From positions 26,421 to 33,188 of the forward strand of contig DIWG01000009.1 in NCBI GenBank assembly GCA_002423465.1: 6,768 nucleotides of DNA, read 5' to 3'. Of the stretch, positions 5,628 through 6,768 are shown piece by piece. The DNA is from Syntrophaceae bacterium UBA6112 (lineage in GTDB: Bacteria > Desulfobacterota > Syntrophia > Syntrophales > UBA5619). How positions within the stretch are numbered: position 1 is the first letter of the stretch; each line of letters opens with the position of its first letter. The position numbers were made by a program, and so were the translations under genes. Below the pieces are notes generated by a model. The model had not been told where the DNA came from. It searched no databases and saw only the letters and a list, made by a program, of their open reading frames with translations.

Positions 5628-6670
5628 TCAAAGAGGGGGTCCTCGCCCAGAAGGCCTACGGGGTGGAGAATGCCGCCTTCCCGGTCAAGCTGGATGCCAA
5701 CGAGAATCCGCTGGTGATGTCCGAGGATCTCCGCGAGCGGTTCGCGGCTCGGCTGGCATCCGTTCCGCTGAACCGCTATCCCGAGGCCGGTTCCCCCGCG
5801 CTGGTTGCCCGCTTTGCAAGGGCCTTCGGCGTCGGCCGGGATCAGGTTATCATCGGCAACGGGTCGGACGAACTGATCCAGATCCTTTGCACGGCCGTCG
5901 CCCGGCCCGGGGCGGAGGCGATGATCCCGGTTCCCACCTTTGCCATGTATCGGATCTCGGCCCAAAACGCCGGCCTGAAGGTCGCGGCGGTTCCGCTCGA
6001 CGGGGAGTTCGATCTCGATCTCGCGGCCATGCGGGAGCGGATCGCGGCGCATCCCCCCGCCCTGACCTTCCTCGCCTGGCCCAACAATCCGACGGCCAAC
6101 TGTTTCCGCCGGGAGCGGATCGAGGCGATCCTCGGGGATTGGCCGGGGATCGTGGTCGTCGACGAGGCCTATTTCCATTTTTCCGGGCAGACCTTCCTGC
6201 CGTCGCTCGGCCGGTACGAAAACCTGGTCATCCTCCGAACCCTCTCCAAGGTGGGGTTTGCCGCCATGCGGATCGGCATGCTCATCGGCCCCCCGGCGCT
6301 CGTTTACGAGTTGGACAAGGTGCGCCTCCCCTACAACCTCAACGCCATGTCACAGGCGGCCGCCGGGTTCTATCTCGACCACGAAGAAACCTTCCTGAAG
6401 CAGGCGGAGGAGATCCGCGGTTGGCGCGACGAACTCCTCGCGGCGCTGAAAACGATCCCCGGGGTCCATCCCCGGCCGGCGGACGCAAATTTTATTTTTT
6501 TTCATTGCGATTTCGATACGGATCGCGTATACACCCACCTGATGGAAAAGGGTATTCTGATTAAAAACTTCAACGCCCCCGGGACGCTGAGAAATTTTAT
6601 GCGTGTCACGGTAGGGACCCGCGAAGAAAACGGGCGTTTTATCGAGGTGTTGAAGGACATTATCGCATAG
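5609..6670 (+). CDS. hisC: Histidinol-phosphate aminotransferase
   Basis: This 353-residue fold-type I PLP enzyme converts imidazole-acetol phosphate and glutamate to L-histidinol phosphate in histidine biosynthesis. Visible motifs are KLDANENP (28-35), NRYPE, the phosphate-binding IGNGSDELI, WPNNPTAN with N160, VVVDEAYFHF with D185 that pairs with the PLP nitrogen, and RTLSKVGFAAMRIG with the Schiff-base lysine K214. The C-terminal MRVTVGTREENGRFI carries the usual carboxylate-binding arginine region. Length is typical. GGGAG at 5595-5599 lies 9 nt before the ATG, which is inside the 3' end of lipM. No other his genes are in the window, so a broader role with aromatic amino acids, known for some HisC relatives, remains possible. 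It is the last gene before the terminator. Confidence 0.93.
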   Translation: MDIRVLIKEGVLAQKAYGVENAAFPVKLDANENPLVMSEDLRERFAARLASVPLNRYPEAGSPALVARFARAFGVGRDQVIIGNGSDELIQILCTAVARPGAEAMIPVPTFAMYRISAQNAGLKVAAVPLDGEFDLDLAAMRERIAAHPPALTFLAWPNNPTANCFRRERIEAILGDWPGIVVVDEAYFHFSGQTFLPSLGRYENLVILRTLSKVGFAAMRIGMLIGPPALVYELDKVRLPYNLNAMSQAAAGFYLDHEETFLKQAEEIRGWRDELLAALKTIPGVHPRPADANFIFFHCDFDTDRVYTHLMEKGILIKNFNAPGTLRNFMRVTVGTREENGRFIEVLKDIIA

Positions 6671-6701
6671 CGAGGAGCGTGGTCCACATATCGGCAACAA
6701 C

Positions 6702-6755
6702 AAGGGTAGTTTACGGCACAGACCAGAAAGTGTGGCGCCGTACTGCCCTTTTTTT
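6702..6755 (+). terminator. Rho-independent terminator after hisC
   Basis: The arm GGGTAGTTTACGGC (6704-6717) pairs with GCCGTACTGCCC (6737-6748), with one G-T pair and a 2-nt TT bulge; two more A-T pairs come from AA at 6702-6703. Seven T residues follow at 6749-6755. The loop contains a smaller CAC/GTG pairing. It starts about 30 bp after the hisC stop and closes the operon. Confidence 0.8.
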
Positions 6756-6768
6756 GCGCCGGTTTTTC

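Overview
The window looks like a GC-rich bacterial chromosome, most likely a deltaproteobacterium of the Syntrophus/Desulfobacterota type. That assignment is an inference from gene content and protein style, not from a marker gene. All credible genes are on the + strand.

Region 1 (1-981) is the 3' end of a gene for an RCC1-type beta-propeller protein. It is built from an exact 50-codon (150-bp) tandem repeat; the start lies outside the window. Region 2 (989-2447) holds one gene, an AAA+ ATPase of the AAA_14/DUF4143 family with a PD-(D/E)XK-like C-terminus. It is bracketed by two copies of a 54-bp hairpin-forming sequence in inverted orientation (50 of 54 positions identical). The right-hand copy is also the last 12 codons of the ATPase gene plus its stop. 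This is the most unusual part of the window: it has the form of a small mobile or REPIN-like cassette carrying an ATPase instead of a transposase. A 10-bp palindrome sits directly in front of the ATPase start codon.

Region 3 (about 2477-6755) is a compact housekeeping operon. A candidate sigma70 promoter is followed by a cytoplasmic TPR protein, an M24B Xaa-Pro peptidase (11-nt overlap), gcvH (45-nt gap), lipM (7-nt gap), hisC (19-nt overlap), and then a clear Rho-independent terminator. The clearest functional link is gcvH-lipM: GcvH carries a lipoyl-type lysine, and LipM is the cysteine octanoyltransferase that uses GcvH as its acceptor, so the pair encodes the first step of protein lipoylation. 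The TPR protein, peptidase and HisC share transcription but have no obvious common pathway with it.

No rRNA, tRNA, CRISPR array or transposase gene was seen.
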